Shown here one piece after another: positions 26,285-35,184 of a DNA stretch of 61,033 bases. Source of the stretch: Burkholderia sp. E7m39 (GTDB taxonomy: Bacteria > Pseudomonadota > Gammaproteobacteria > Burkholderiales > Burkholderiaceae); assembly GCA_001319865.1 (NCBI GenBank), contig BBSL01000029.1, forward strand, positions 1-61,033, given 5' to 3'. Made by a program: the position numbers and the translations under genes. The first letter of the stretch is position 1. Every line of letters starts with the position of its first letter. Under the pieces are notes generated by a model, which worked only from the letters and a program-made list of their open reading frames with translations, searched no databases and was not told the DNA's origin.

Positions 26285-27370
26285 ATGGCCAAGCGTAATC
26301 AGGCCCGCGATGACGGGCAGGTGCAGGATCTGCGCCCTCGCCCGGTCAGGCTGACCAGCGACATGAGCCTGCCGAAGCTGTCGGCGGTCGAAATCGGCAG
26401 CTATCTCGTCGCGCTCCTCGCGATGTGGGCGGTGCTCGAACTCAAACTGCTGGGCGCGCTGCTCGCCGGCATGCTGGTGTTCCAGCTCGTCCACGTGCTC
26501 GCGCCGCGCATCGAGAAGCACATGTCCGGCGGACGCGCGCGGTGGCTCTCGGTGGTGATTCTGTCCGTGGTGATCGTCGGCGCCCTGACGGGCTTCACCC
26601 TCGCGATCATCGAGCACTTCGAGCAAGACGTGCCCAGCGTGCAAAAGCTGCTCGATCAGGCCATGTCGCTGATCGATCAGGCGCGCGCGCGGCTGCCGCA
26701 ATTCATCGCGCAGAATCTGCCCGTTTCCACCGAACAGATGAAGGAAAAGGCCGCCGTGCTGATGCAGACGCACGCCAGCACGCTGTCGCAAGGCGGCAAG
26801 AACGCCGCGCGCATCTTCACGCATGTGCTGATCGGCATGATCATCGGCGCGATCATCGCGGTCGGCGCGCAAAAGCATATGCAGCGGCTGCCGCTGTCGA
26901 CGGCTTTCATCACGCGCGTCAGCCGTTTCGCCGATGCGTTCCGCCGTATCGTCTTCGCGCAGGTGAAGATCTCCGCGATCAACACCGTGTTCACGGGCAT
27001 CTTCCTGTTGCTGCTGTTGCCCCTGTTTCATGCGCCGCTGCCGATGGCGAAAACGCTCGTCATCATCACGTTCATCGTGGGCTTGCTACCCGTGATCGGC
27101 AATCTGATCTCGAACACGCTGATCGTGGCCGTCGCGCTGTCGGTGAGCTTTCCGGCCGCCGTCACGGCACTGATCTTCCTGATCCTGATCCACAAGCTCG
27201 AATACTTCCTGAACGCGCGCATCATCGGCGGGCAAATCGAGGCGCGCGCATGGGAACTGCTGATCGCGATGCTCGTGATGGAAGCGGCGTTCGGCATTCC
27301 CGGTGTGATTGCCGCGCCCATTTTCTATGCGTACATCAAGCGCGAGTTGATCTATTTGCGGCTCGTATGA
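26285..27370 (+). CDS. AI-2E family transporter (permease)
   Basis: Inner-membrane protein of 361 residues in the AI-2E/TqsA/PerM family. Helices fall at about 35-75, 90-115, 180-205, 235-275, 280-310 and 325-350, with a long soluble segment (about 115-175) between. The family stretch VVGLLPxIGN appears as IVGLLPVIGNLISN. The ATG at 26285 follows GGAGACGATAGAG. It is 21 bp after uvrA and probably cotranscribed, ending at the terminator at 27409. Members export signals, or act in ion exchange; the actual substrate is unknown. Confidence 0.88.
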   Translation: MAKRNQARDDGQVQDLRPRPVRLTSDMSLPKLSAVEIGSYLVALLAMWAVLELKLLGALLAGMLVFQLVHVLAPRIEKHMSGGRARWLSVVILSVVIVGALTGFTLAIIEHFEQDVPSVQKLLDQAMSLIDQARARLPQFIAQNLPVSTEQMKEKAAVLMQTHASTLSQGGKNAARIFTHVLIGMIIGAIIAVGAQKHMQRLPLSTAFITRVSRFADAFRRIVFAQVKISAINTVFTGIFLLLLLPLFHAPLPMAKTLVIITFIVGLLPVIGNLISNTLIVAVALSVSFPAAVTALIFLILIHKLEYFLNARIIGGQIEARAWELLIAMLVMEAAFGIPGVIAAPIFYAYIKRELIYLRLV

Positions 27371-27408
27371 TGGGGCGATACACGCGCGTTTCCTCTGATC
27401 CAACGAAT

Positions 27409-27433
27409 GGCCGACGTCCGATCGGCCTTTTTT
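27409..27433 (+). terminator. Rho-independent terminator after uvrA–AI-2E permease
   Basis: GGCCGA-N7-TCGGCC stem followed directly by six T residues. Confidence 0.88.
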
Positions 27434-27506
27434 GTTTCCGTACGCATTCCCGGCATCCGCCGGGCTTAACGAAACACTTGCGGCATACGCGCTCGCCCCA
27501 TAAGAT

Positions 27507-27525
27507 GCGAATAATTCTTATTCGC
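27507..27525. promoter_or_regulatory. Fur-like palindrome upstream of PepSY gene
   Basis: GCGAATAA-TTC-TTATTCGC is a perfect 19-bp dyad with the AT-rich core typical of Fur boxes. It lies 71 bp before the PepSY protein start. The downstream family is often iron-regulated, which supports the reading. Confidence 0.6.
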
Positions 27526-27595
27526 GAGTTGGTTGCACTGTCATGTTCGTCATTTTTCCGCCCTCCGTGGCCGCCGCCTTCGACGGGAGCCGCGC

Positions 27596-28837
27596 ATGAG
27601 AGCTGTGGTCGTGCGCCTGCATCGCTGGTTTGGCATCGGGACGGCGCTGTTTCTGTTCGTCGCCGGACTGACGGGCGCGCTGATCGCGTGGGATCACGAA
27701 CTCGACGCGCTGCTCAACCCGACGTTCTTCTATGCCCGCAGCGACGCGCCGCCGCTGTCGTCGCTGGAACTGGCGCGCCGCGTCGAGGCCAGCGACCCGC
27801 GCCTGCAGGTGACGTACCTGCCGATGTCCGTCGAGAAAGGTCACGCGCTGCAAATGATGGTGCTGCCGCGCGTCGACCCAAAGACGAACCAGCCGTATCC
27901 GCTCGATTTCAATCAGATCGCCGTCGATCCTGCGACGGGCGATATCCAGAGCCGCCGCGAATGGGGCGCGTTGTCAGTGGCGCGGCTGAACCTGATGCCG
28001 TTCATCTACAAGCTGCACTACACGCTGTTCCTGCCTTTCGTGGGCGTCATCGACATCGGCACGTGGCTGATGGGCATCGTCGGCATCGTGTGGATTTTCG
28101 ACTGCGTGATTGCGCTCGTGCTGGCGTTTCCGAGCGTGAAGGCATGGAAGAAGTCGTTCGCGTTCCGCGTGCGGCGCGGCGGCTATGCGCTCACGTTCGA
28201 TCTGCACCGCTCGGGCGGCGTATGGATCTGGGGATTGCTGCTGATGATGGCGGTGACGTCGGTATCGATGAATCTGTCGACGCCCGTCGTACAGCCCATC
28301 GTGAAGCTGTTTTCGACGCTCACGCCGACGCCGTTCACCGATCCGTCGCTGCTGCCCACTGCGAAGCCCAATGAAGCGCCCATCGCACGCGAGGACATTC
28401 TCAAGAAGGCCGAGCAGGCGCGCGTCGACAGGCATATCGAGGCGCCGCCAGGCGCGATCTACTACGCGCCGATATTCCATGTGTACGGCATCGGCTACTT
28501 CGGCGCCGGCGACGATCACGGCGACGGCGGTCTCGGCAACGCGTGGACTTACTGGAATGCGCAGACGGGCCAACCACTCGGCGCGCAGATTCCCGGCAAA
28601 GGGACGGCGGGCGACCTCTTCACGCAGGCGCAATTCCCGCTGCACTCGGGGCGCATTCTCGGCATCGGCGGACGCATTCTGATCAGTTTCGTCGGTGTGC
28701 TGGTCGCCATGCTGAGCGTGACGGGCCTGATGATCTGGCTGAAGAAGTTGAACGGACGACGCGCGGCATCGAGCGCGCGCAAAGCACCGACGCAGCGGGT
28801 CGGAACGCAGCAGACGGAACGCGCGACGTCGCAATGA
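27596..28837 (+). CDS. PepSY-associated membrane protein (PiuB/FpvG-like)
   Basis: Inner-membrane protein of 413 residues with four helices: about 15-35, 145-170, 205-225 and 365-390. The N-terminus LHRWFGIGTALFLFVAGLTG and the motif DLHRSGGVWIWGLLLMMA carry the conserved His pairs that probably bind haem. PepSY-like folds fill the periplasmic loops. Relatives reduce ferric siderophores or sit beside TonB receptors; none is adjacent here. The ATG at 27596 follows GGGAG. The Fur-like palindrome upstream supports an iron role, which remains inference. Confidence 0.85.
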   Translation: MRAVVVRLHRWFGIGTALFLFVAGLTGALIAWDHELDALLNPTFFYARSDAPPLSSLELARRVEASDPRLQVTYLPMSVEKGHALQMMVLPRVDPKTNQPYPLDFNQIAVDPATGDIQSRREWGALSVARLNLMPFIYKLHYTLFLPFVGVIDIGTWLMGIVGIVWIFDCVIALVLAFPSVKAWKKSFAFRVRRGGYALTFDLHRSGGVWIWGLLLMMAVTSVSMNLSTPVVQPIVKLFSTLTPTPFTDPSLLPTAKPNEAPIAREDILKKAEQARVDRHIEAPPGAIYYAPIFHVYGIGYFGAGDDHGDGGLGNAWTYWNAQTGQPLGAQIPGKGTAGDLFTQAQFPLHSGRILGIGGRILISFVGVLVAMLSVTGLMIWLKKLNGRRAASSARKAPTQRVGTQQTERATSQ

Positions 28838-28849
28838 CGCTGCGCCAAT

Positions 28850-28884
28850 AAAAAACCGGCGCGTTCTCTTAGGACACGCGCCGG
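28850..28884 (-). terminator. Terminator for purU (minus strand)
   Basis: Nine-bp perfect stem CCGGCGCGT/ACGCGCCGG with, in the minus direction, six T residues after it. It lies between convergent PepSY and purU genes and may stop both. Confidence 0.85.
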
Positions 28885-28904
28885 CATCGTCGAAGAAAAA
28901 CGAA

Positions 28905-29768
28905 TCACCGGAACACGACCGTCTTGCTGCCGTTCAGCACGATCCGATGCTCGACATGCCACTTCACCGCGCGCGCAAGCGTCACGCATTCCACATCGCG
29001 GCCGATCGCCGTCAGTTGATCCGGCGTCATGCTGTGATCGACACGCTCCACTTCCTGCTCGATGATCGGGCCTTCGTCGAGATCCGTCGTTACGTAGTGC
29101 GCCGTTGCGCCGATCAGCTTCACGCCGCGATCGAACGCCTGGTAATACGGCTTCGCGCCCTTGAAGCTCGGCAGGAACGAGTGATGAATGTTGATCGCGC
29201 GGCCTTCGAGCTTCGCGCACAGTTCCGGCGACAGAATCTGCATGTAGCGCGCGAGCACCACGAGGTCGGCCTTGCATTCGTCGATCACTTCGAGCACACG
29301 CGCTTCCTGCTGCGCCTTCGTGTCCTTCGACGTCAGCGGGAAGTGGTGGAACGGAATGTCGTAGCTCGCGGCAAGCTGATAGAACTCCTTGTGGTTCGAG
29401 ATGATTGCGGGAATCTCGATGTTCAGTTGCCCCGTGCGATAGCGGAACAGCAGATCGTTCAGGCAATGGCCGATCTTCGACACCATAATCACGACGCGCG
29501 GCTTCACGTTCGCGTCGTGCAATTCCCAGCGCATGCCGAACTGCTCAGCGAGCGTCGCGAACGCGGCGCGCAGCGCGTCGAGGCCTGGATCGCCGCCCAC
29601 TTGCTGGAAGTGAACGCGCATGAAAAATTCACCCGTGTGGCTATCGCCGAATTGCGCGGAGTCGAGGATGTTGCTGCCGCGCTCGAACAGAAAGCCCGAC
29701 ACGGCGTGAACGATGCCGGGCCGGTCGGCGCACGACAGTTTGAGAATAAAGCTGTGTTCGGTCGACAT
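28905..29768 (-). CDS. purU: Formyltetrahydrofolate deformylase
   Basis: Hydrolyses 10-formyl-THF to formate and THF, balancing one-carbon pools and supplying formate for PurT. The 287-residue protein has an N-terminal ACT domain (FILKLSCADRPGIVHAVSGF, about 7-90) and a formyltransferase-like catalytic domain with the Asn/His pair in NIHHSFLPSFKGA and the Asp in TTDLDEGPII. It is followed by a clear terminator. A Nudix gene starts upstream on the same strand with a 54-bp gap. Confidence 0.96.
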   Translation of the reverse strand: MSTEHSFILKLSCADRPGIVHAVSGFLFERGSNILDSAQFGDSHTGEFFMRVHFQQVGGDPGLDALRAAFATLAEQFGMRWELHDANVKPRVVIMVSKIGHCLNDLLFRYRTGQLNIEIPAIISNHKEFYQLAASYDIPFHHFPLTSKDTKAQQEARVLEVIDECKADLVVLARYMQILSPELCAKLEGRAINIHHSFLPSFKGAKPYYQAFDRGVKLIGATAHYVTTDLDEGPIIEQEVERVDHSMTPDQLTAIGRDVECVTLARAVKWHVEHRIVLNGSKTVVFR

Positions 29769-29822
29769 GACCTCGGTGACTCCCTTCTTCAGTGCGTGTT
29801 TCGTGATTCGTGGCGTGCGCTT

Positions 29823-30671
29823 TCAATCGAAGACAGGCGGCTCGAACAATGTGTCGATACCGGTGCACGCGTCTTCGTCGATCCAGCGGCGGCGCAGCAT
29901 GCAGTCGAGCGTCGCGAGGCTCGCATCGACGGTCATCGCGCCTTCTTCGATGGCCTGCGCGACATCCTCGATGCGCGCCAGCCGATGTTCGCCGACTTCG
30001 CCGTCCTGATTGCGCGGCGCAAAGTCTTCGGGCAGCGCGAGGTCGTAGATGAAAATCTGCTCGGCCTGCGTGCCTTCGGGCAACGACTGCAGCACGTGCG
30101 CTGTGCGCCCCGCAACGGCGCGAACGGCGATCGCTTCGGGAATGCCCGCTTCCTCCCAGCATTCCTTGACGATCGTCTCGGCCAGACTGAAACCCCAGCC
30201 GATACCGCCCGCGACCACGTTGTCGAGCATGCCCGGATCGGTTGCCTTCGTGTCGCTGCGGCGCGCGATCCACAATTGCGGCGCGCGATCCGTATATTCT
30301 ACGACGCCGTTCAGATGCACCGCGTACGTCATCGTGCCGAAGAAGCGCGACGCCGCGCGCTCGATGTACGCGAGCGGCGGCGCATCGAATGCATTGCGGA
30401 TCGCGTAGGTTTCATCGCGCCAGCCGGGAATGCGGCCTTCGGCAGCGAGCGCGCCGATCACCGAGCCGAGCGCCGCGCTGCGCAGTTCGATCGAATTGAA
30501 GTGCGGCGCGAGCGCGACCTTGTGCGCATCGATGTCGAACACGTCGGGCCAGCGTTCGAGCAACGGCACGTCGCCCGCACGAATCCAGCCGACACGCTCG
30601 CCGTCGATCACGAACGGCCGATGCTGCGCTGGATCGAAACGGCGCGCGGCGACGATGCAAGGCAAAGACAT
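29823..30671 (-). CDS. Nudix hydrolase with DUF4743 N-terminal domain
   Basis: Protein of 282 residues. The N-terminal half (about 1-115) matches the DUF4743 type found in front of plant and bacterial Nudix enzymes related to thiamine pyrophosphokinase fusions. The Nudix box is GGIGWGFSLAETIVKECWEEAGI-like, with the metal-binding core KECWEEAGI intact but the first glutamate of the canonical box missing, as the spacing is one residue short. It probably cleaves a nucleoside diphosphate or oxidised thiamine derivative. It is 39 bp downstream of the LysE-type gene on the same strand. Confidence 0.85.
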   Translation of the reverse strand: MSLPCIVAARRFDPAQHRPFVIDGERVGWIRAGDVPLLERWPDVFDIDAHKVALAPHFNSIELRSAALGSVIGALAAEGRIPGWRDETYAIRNAFDAPPLAYIERAASRFFGTMTYAVHLNGVVEYTDRAPQLWIARRSDTKATDPGMLDNVVAGGIGWGFSLAETIVKECWEEAGIPEAIAVRAVAGRTAHVLQSLPEGTQAEQIFIYDLALPEDFAPRNQDGEVGEHRLARIEDVAQAIEEGAMTVDASLATLDCMLRRRWIDEDACTGIDTLFEPPVFD

Positions 30672-30710
30672 GTGTGCTCCAGACAGCGTGTGAAAAATAA
30701 GGGCGTCGAA

Positions 30711-31325
30711 TCAGTCGCGCAGCGCGACGCGAATGCCGATCGCGATGAACGTCGCGCCCGCGAGCCGGTCGAGCCACACGCCTGCGCGCGGACGACGCTT
30801 CAGCCATCCGCCGATCATGCCCGCGCACACGCCGAACAGCGAGAACACGACCACCGTCTGCAGCATGAACAGCGCACCGAGTTCGAGCATCTGCAGCGTG
30901 ACGCTTTGCGCGCCGTGCGGATCGACGAATTGCGGCAGGAACACGACGAAGAACAGCGTCACCTTCGGGTTCAGCACGTTGCCGATCACGCTCTGGCGGA
31001 AGATCGACGCGAGCGGCTGCGGCGCGCGTTCGTGCGCCGTCGCGAGGCCTTTGTTGCGAATCGCCTTGATGCCGATCCAGACCAGATACGCGGCGCCCGC
31101 GAGCTTGATGAGTTCGAACGCGACGGGCGACGAACGCAGCACGGCCGCAACGCCGAGCGCCGCGAGCGTCGTGTGAAACGAAATGCCTGCCGCGAAGCCG
31201 AGCGCCGCGACGAAGCCGGCCGCGCGGCCTTGCGAAATGCCGCGCGCGAGCACCTGGAGATTGTCTGGACCGGGCGCGAACGTGATTGCTATCGACGTGG
31301 CGAGAAAGAGCAGGAAATTGGGCAT
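30711..31325 (-). CDS. LysE/RhtB-family amino-acid exporter
   Basis: Inner-membrane exporter of 204 residues with six helices. The N-terminus FLATSIAITFAPGPDNLQVLARGISQGRAAG contains the family motif APGPDN and G-x-x-G-R-x-x-G. The loop NPKVTLFFVVFLPQFV is also typical. It is 22 bp after apt on the same strand. The transported amino acid or analogue is not identifiable. Confidence 0.92.
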   Translation of the reverse strand: MPNFLLFLATSIAITFAPGPDNLQVLARGISQGRAAGFVAALGFAAGISFHTTLAALGVAAVLRSSPVAFELIKLAGAAYLVWIGIKAIRNKGLATAHERAPQPLASIFRQSVIGNVLNPKVTLFFVVFLPQFVDPHGAQSVTLQMLELGALFMLQTVVVFSLFGVCAGMIGGWLKRRPRAGVWLDRLAGATFIAIGIRVALRD

Positions 31326-31347
31326 TGCGTGTGTCGGTCAGCGAGGA

Positions 31348-31914
31348 TCAGTGGCCAGCGAACGTGGTAACGGTGTAGAGCGGCAAGCCCGCGTCGCGCA
31401 GCAGCTTCGAGCCGCCGAGCTCGGGCAGATCGATGATCGCCGCGCCTTCGATCACGGTCGCGCCTAGCCGTTCGAGCAGCTTCTTGCCCGCCATCATCGT
31501 GCCGCCCGTCGCGATCAGGTCGTCGACGATCACGATACGGTCGCCGGGCTTGCAGGCGTCCTCGTGGATCTCGACGGTCGCCGTGCCGTATTCGAGTTCG
31601 TACGACTCGGACACCGTCTTGTACGGCAGCTTGCCGACCTTGCGGATGGGGATGAAGCCGAGATTCAGCTCATACGCGAGAATCGGCCCGATGATGAAGC
31701 CGCGCGCGTCGAGTCCCGCAATGTAATCGAGCTTCTGGTCGATATAGCGCTGCACGAACAGATCGATCAGCACGCGCAGCGTCTTCGGCTTTTGCAGCAG
31801 CGGCGTGATGTCGCGAAACTGCACGCCCGCCTGCGGCCAGTCGGACACCGTGCGGATCTGGCTGTTGATGTATTCGGCCGGATCGAACGGCTGGTTCGCG
31901 GGCGCGTTGAACAT
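31348..31914 (-). CDS. apt: Adenine phosphoribosyltransferase
   Basis: Purine salvage enzyme: adenine plus PRPP gives AMP. The 188-residue protein has the PRPP-binding motif [12 protein letters not shown], the flexible loop region [20 protein letters not shown] and the base-site segment [13 protein letters not shown] place the start at 31914 ([10 protein letters not shown]), where GGAG precedes it; the frame is open to 31980 but the added residues do not belong to the family. LysE-type and Nudix genes follow on the same strand, so they may share its transcript. Confidence 0.95.
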   Translation of the reverse strand: MFNAPANQPFDPAEYINSQIRTVSDWPQAGVQFRDITPLLQKPKTLRVLIDLFVQRYIDQKLDYIAGLDARGFIIGPILAYELNLGFIPIRKVGKLPYKTVSESYELEYGTATVEIHEDACKPGDRIVIVDDLIATGGTMMAGKKLLERLGATVIEGAAIIDLPELGGSKLLRDAGLPLYTVTTFAGH

Positions 31915-32036
31915 GATGACTCCAGACGGGTCGTCGACGACCCAGATAGTTCCAGTGAGTTGCTTGAATGTGGCGCGCATTCGTCAACGGCGTGAGCGCC
32001 GCGCGCCGCGTGAATTTTCGTGAACAGCAGCAAGCG

Positions 32037-34040
32037 TCAGGCCGCCGCCGCGCCGGGACGCCGATGCTTCGACAGGCGCTCTTCCGCTTCCGCCAGCGCT
32101 TCGGGCAAGCCACGCAGCACGACGATGTCGCTCGCGCGCAGCTTGGTCGACGGATCGGGCTCGACGCCGCGAATGCCGTGGCGGCGGATCGCCGTCACCT
32201 CGACGCCGAGATCGAACAGCCCGAGCTCCTCCAGCGTTCGGCCCACGGCATCGGACTTCTCGTCGACGGGCACCGATTGTAGCCGCACCTGTTCGTGGCC
32301 GTCGTCGTCATCGACGTCATCCGCGCCGTGAAAATAACCGCGCAGCAGACTGTAGCGCTCGTCGCGCAGTTCCTCGACGCGCCGTACGACGCGCCGCATC
32401 GGCACGCCCATCACGACGAGCGTGTGCGACGCCAGCATCAGACTGCCTTCGACGATCTCCGGAATCACCTCCGTCGCGCCGGCAGCGAGCAATTTTTCGA
32501 GGTCGCTGTCGTCGACGGTGCGCACGATCACGGGCAGCGTCGGTTCGAGTTCGTGGATGTTGTGCAGCACGCGCAACGCCGACGGCGTGTTCGCATAGGT
32601 GATCGCCACCGTCGCCGCCCGATGGATGCCCGCCGCGAGCAGCGACTCGCGCCGCCCGGCGTCGCCGAACACCACCGATTCGCCCGCCGCCGCCGCCGCC
32701 GCGACGCGGTCGGGATCGAGGTCGAGCGCGACATACGACAACCCTTCGTGCTCCAGCATGCGCGCGAGGTTCTGCCCGGCGCGCCCATAGCCGCAGATGA
32801 TCACGTGGCCGCTTTGCTTCAGGCTTTGCGTCGCGATGCGCGTCATCTGCAACGACTGCATCATCCATTCAGTCGACGACAGCCGCAGCACGATCCGGTC
32901 CGCGTTCTGGATCAGGAATGGCGCAGCAAGCATCGACAGCAGCATGGCGGCGAGGATCGCCTGGAGCAAAGTGGCGTCGACCAAGTGTTTATCGAGAATC
33001 AGGTTCAGCAGCACGAAGCCGAATTCGCCCGCTTGCGCGAGACCGATGCCCGTGCGCATTGCCACGCCCGGCGTCGCGCCGAACAGGCGCGCGAGGCCCG
33101 TGATCATCACGGCCTTCAGCAGCACCGGGCCGATCAGGAACGCGAGCACGATCAGCGGATGCTGCCAGATCACCATCGGATTGAGCAGCATGCCCGTCGT
33201 CACGAAGAAGAGGCCGAGCAGCACGTCGCGAAACGGCTTGATGTCCTCTTCCACCTGATGGCGGTACGGCGTCTCCGCGATCAGCATGCCCGCGATGAAC
33301 GCGCCAAGCGCGAGCGACAGGCCGAATTTGTCCGTGATGAACGCCGCGCCGAGCGTGACGAGCAGCAGGTTCAGGACGAACAGTTCCTGCGAGCGGCGCC
33401 GCGCGACCACGTTGAACCAGCGCGTCATGAACTTCTGTCCGACGATCAGCAGCAGCGCCAGCGCGATCACGATCTTGATCGATGCGATGCCGAGCGATTT
33501 CACCAGATCGTCCGAACTGCCGCCCAGCGCCGAAATGATGATCAACAGCGGCACGACGGCCAGATCCTGGAACAGCAGCACGCCAAAGATATTGCGGCCA
33601 TGCTCGGTCTCGATTTCGAGCCGCTCCGCCAGCAGCTTGCTGACGATGGCCGTCGACGACATCGCGAGCGCGCCGCCCAGCGCGATGCTCGCCTGCCACG
33701 AAATATGCACCCAGCGCTCCAGCACGAAACCAAGCGACACGGCGACGGCAATCGTGCCGAGCACCTGCAGCAGCCCCATGCCGAACACGAGCCGGCGCAT
33801 CGCGCGCAGCTTCGCCAGCGAGAACTCCAGCCCAATCGAGAACATCAGGAACACGACGCCGAATTCGGCGAGATTCTGCGCACCGACCGAGTCCGGCACG
33901 ATGCCGAACGCGTGCCGCCCGACGACGATGCCGACGGACAGATAGCCGAGCATCGGCGGCAGGTTCAGATAGCGGAACACGACGACGCCCACCACCGAAG
34001 CCAGCAGCAGGAACAGCGTCATTTCGAGCGGGGAAATCAT
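32037..34040 (-). CDS. CPA2-family monovalent cation:proton antiporter (KefB/YbaL-like)
   Basis: Inner-membrane K+/H+-type antiporter of 667 residues. A 12-13 helix exchanger domain (about 1-385) contains the family segment GVVFLMFSIGLEFSLAKLR. It is followed by an RCK_N nucleotide-binding domain (IICGYGRAGQNLARMLEHEG, then an acidic residue at the end of strand 2) and a C-terminal TrkA_C domain (about 575-655). The ATG at 34040 (MISPLEMTLF) begins at the first helix; a TTG at 34082 would add 14 polar residues. It is divergent from kdsD. Nearest forms are YbaL and KefB; glutathione gating is not shown. Confidence 0.9.
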   Translation of the reverse strand: MISPLEMTLFLLLASVVGVVVFRYLNLPPMLGYLSVGIVVGRHAFGIVPDSVGAQNLAEFGVVFLMFSIGLEFSLAKLRAMRRLVFGMGLLQVLGTIAVAVSLGFVLERWVHISWQASIALGGALAMSSTAIVSKLLAERLEIETEHGRNIFGVLLFQDLAVVPLLIIISALGGSSDDLVKSLGIASIKIVIALALLLIVGQKFMTRWFNVVARRRSQELFVLNLLLVTLGAAFITDKFGLSLALGAFIAGMLIAETPYRHQVEEDIKPFRDVLLGLFFVTTGMLLNPMVIWQHPLIVLAFLIGPVLLKAVMITGLARLFGATPGVAMRTGIGLAQAGEFGFVLLNLILDKHLVDATLLQAILAAMLLSMLAAPFLIQNADRIVLRLSSTEWMMQSLQMTRIATQSLKQSGHVIICGYGRAGQNLARMLEHEGLSYVALDLDPDRVAAAAAAGESVVFGDAGRRESLLAAGIHRAATVAITYANTPSALRVLHNIHELEPTLPVIVRTVDDSDLEKLLAAGATEVIPEIVEGSLMLASHTLVVMGVPMRRVVRRVEELRDERYSLLRGYFHGADDVDDDDGHEQVRLQSVPVDEKSDAVGRTLEELGLFDLGVEVTAIRRHGIRGVEPDPSTKLRASDIVVLRGLPEALAEAEERLSKHRRPGAAAA

Positions 34041-34185
34041 CGGCAAAAGCGCATCGGAGCGAGCGTCCTGGTTCGTCGGCAAAGCGGCGCGAAACGCCCG
34101 CGCGGCAAGTTTGAGAGACCCGGTTGAGAACCGGCGACGGCAATGTCCGGAAAGGTCAGTCCCGGCGCGGCGAGCAAGCGCCTTT

Positions 34186-34194
34186 TGCTATACT
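34186..34194 (+). promoter_or_regulatory. Extended -10 promoter directly before kdsD
   Basis: TGC-TATACT is an extended -10 element ending 6 bp before the kdsD ATG. Counting the usual six bases, the predicted transcript start falls on the A of the ATG at 34201. No -35 of quality and no Shine-Dalgarno are visible, so a leaderless mRNA is plausible. Confidence 0.55.
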
Positions 34195-34200
34195 CCCCGG

Positions 34201-35184
34201 ATGATAGCGAAAATCAATGGCGATCGGGCACTTGCGCTCGCTCGCGACGTGCTCGACATCGAAGCGGACGCCGTGCGCTCCCTTCGCGACCATCTCGACG
34301 ACGCCTTCGTCGAAGCGATCGACTTCATTCTCGGCTGCCGTGGACGCGTGGTCGTGTCGGGCATCGGCAAGTCCGGCCATATCGCGCGCAAGCTGGCGGC
34401 AACGCTTGCCAGCACGGGCACGCCCGCGTTCTTCGTGCATCCCGCCGAAGCCAGCCACGGCGATCTCGGCATGGTGACGGCCGACGACGTGTTCATCGGC
34501 ATGTCGAATTCCGGCGAATCGGAAGAACTCGTCGCGATTCTGCCGCTCGTCAAGCGCCTCGGCGCGAAGATGATCGCGATGACGGGCCGCCCCGGTTCAA
34601 GCCTCGCCAGGATCGCCGACGTCCATCTATATTGCGGCGTCGAAAAAGAAGCATGTCCGAACAATCTCGCGCCGACGGCTAGCACGACGGCCGCGCTCGC
34701 GCTCGGCGACGCGCTCGCCGTGGCCGTACTCGAAGCGCGCGGCTTCGGCGCCGACGACTTCGCGCGCTCGCATCCGGGCGGCGCGCTCGGCCGGCGCCTG
34801 CTCACCTACGTGCGCGATGTGATGCGCACGGGCGACCAGGTTCCGAAGGTACTGACAGACTCCACCGTGCGCGACGCGCTGTTCCAGCTGACGGCCAAGC
34901 GCATGGGCATGACGGCCATCGTCGACGAAAACGAACGCGTCAAAGGCATTTTCACCGACGGCGACCTGCGCCGCGTGCTCGAACGCGACGGCGATTTCCG
35001 CACGCTGTCGATCAGTTCCGTGATGACACATGGGCCGCGCACCATCGGCCCCGACCGGCTCGCCGTCGAAGCCGTGGAACTGATGGAGCGCCACCGGATC
35101 AATCAGATGCTCGTCGTCGATGAAGCAGGCAAGCTGATCGGCGCGCTCAACATGCACGATCTGTTTTCCAAGAAGGTGATCTGA
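34201..35184 (+). CDS. kdsD: Arabinose-5-phosphate isomerase
   Basis: Converts ribulose-5-phosphate to arabinose-5-phosphate, first step of KDO synthesis for LPS. The 327-residue protein has an N-terminal SIS domain (VVSGIGKSGHIARKLAATLASTG, about 45-180; SNSGESEE) and two CBS domains (about 205-325). It heads the kdsD-kdsC-lptC-lptA-lptB operon; its stop overlaps the kdsC ATG. There is no ribosome site before the ATG. The start matches the usual Burkholderia N-terminus. Confidence 0.96.
   Translation: MIAKINGDRALALARDVLDIEADAVRSLRDHLDDAFVEAIDFILGCRGRVVVSGIGKSGHIARKLAATLASTGTPAFFVHPAEASHGDLGMVTADDVFIGMSNSGESEELVAILPLVKRLGAKMIAMTGRPGSSLARIADVHLYCGVEKEACPNNLAPTASTTAALALGDALAVAVLEARGFGADDFARSHPGGALGRRLLTYVRDVMRTGDQVPKVLTDSTVRDALFQLTAKRMGMTAIVDENERVKGIFTDGDLRRVLERDGDFRTLSISSVMTHGPRTIGPDRLAVEAVELMERHRINQMLVVDEAGKLIGALNMHDLFSKKVI

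Noticed and set aside
25115..27031. Minus-strand frame of 638 codons crossing two genes
   Set aside because: Antisense of the uvrA 3' half and the AI-2E-type gene; the Phe/Arg-rich part is the complement of the uvrA tail.
28947..31370. Plus-strand frame of 807 codons
   Set aside because: It spans purU, the Nudix gene and the LysE-type gene on the opposite strand; each of those has clear family motifs.
32295..34127. Plus-strand frame of 610 codons rich in His/Arg/Gln
   Set aside because: Antisense of the Kef-type antiporter.
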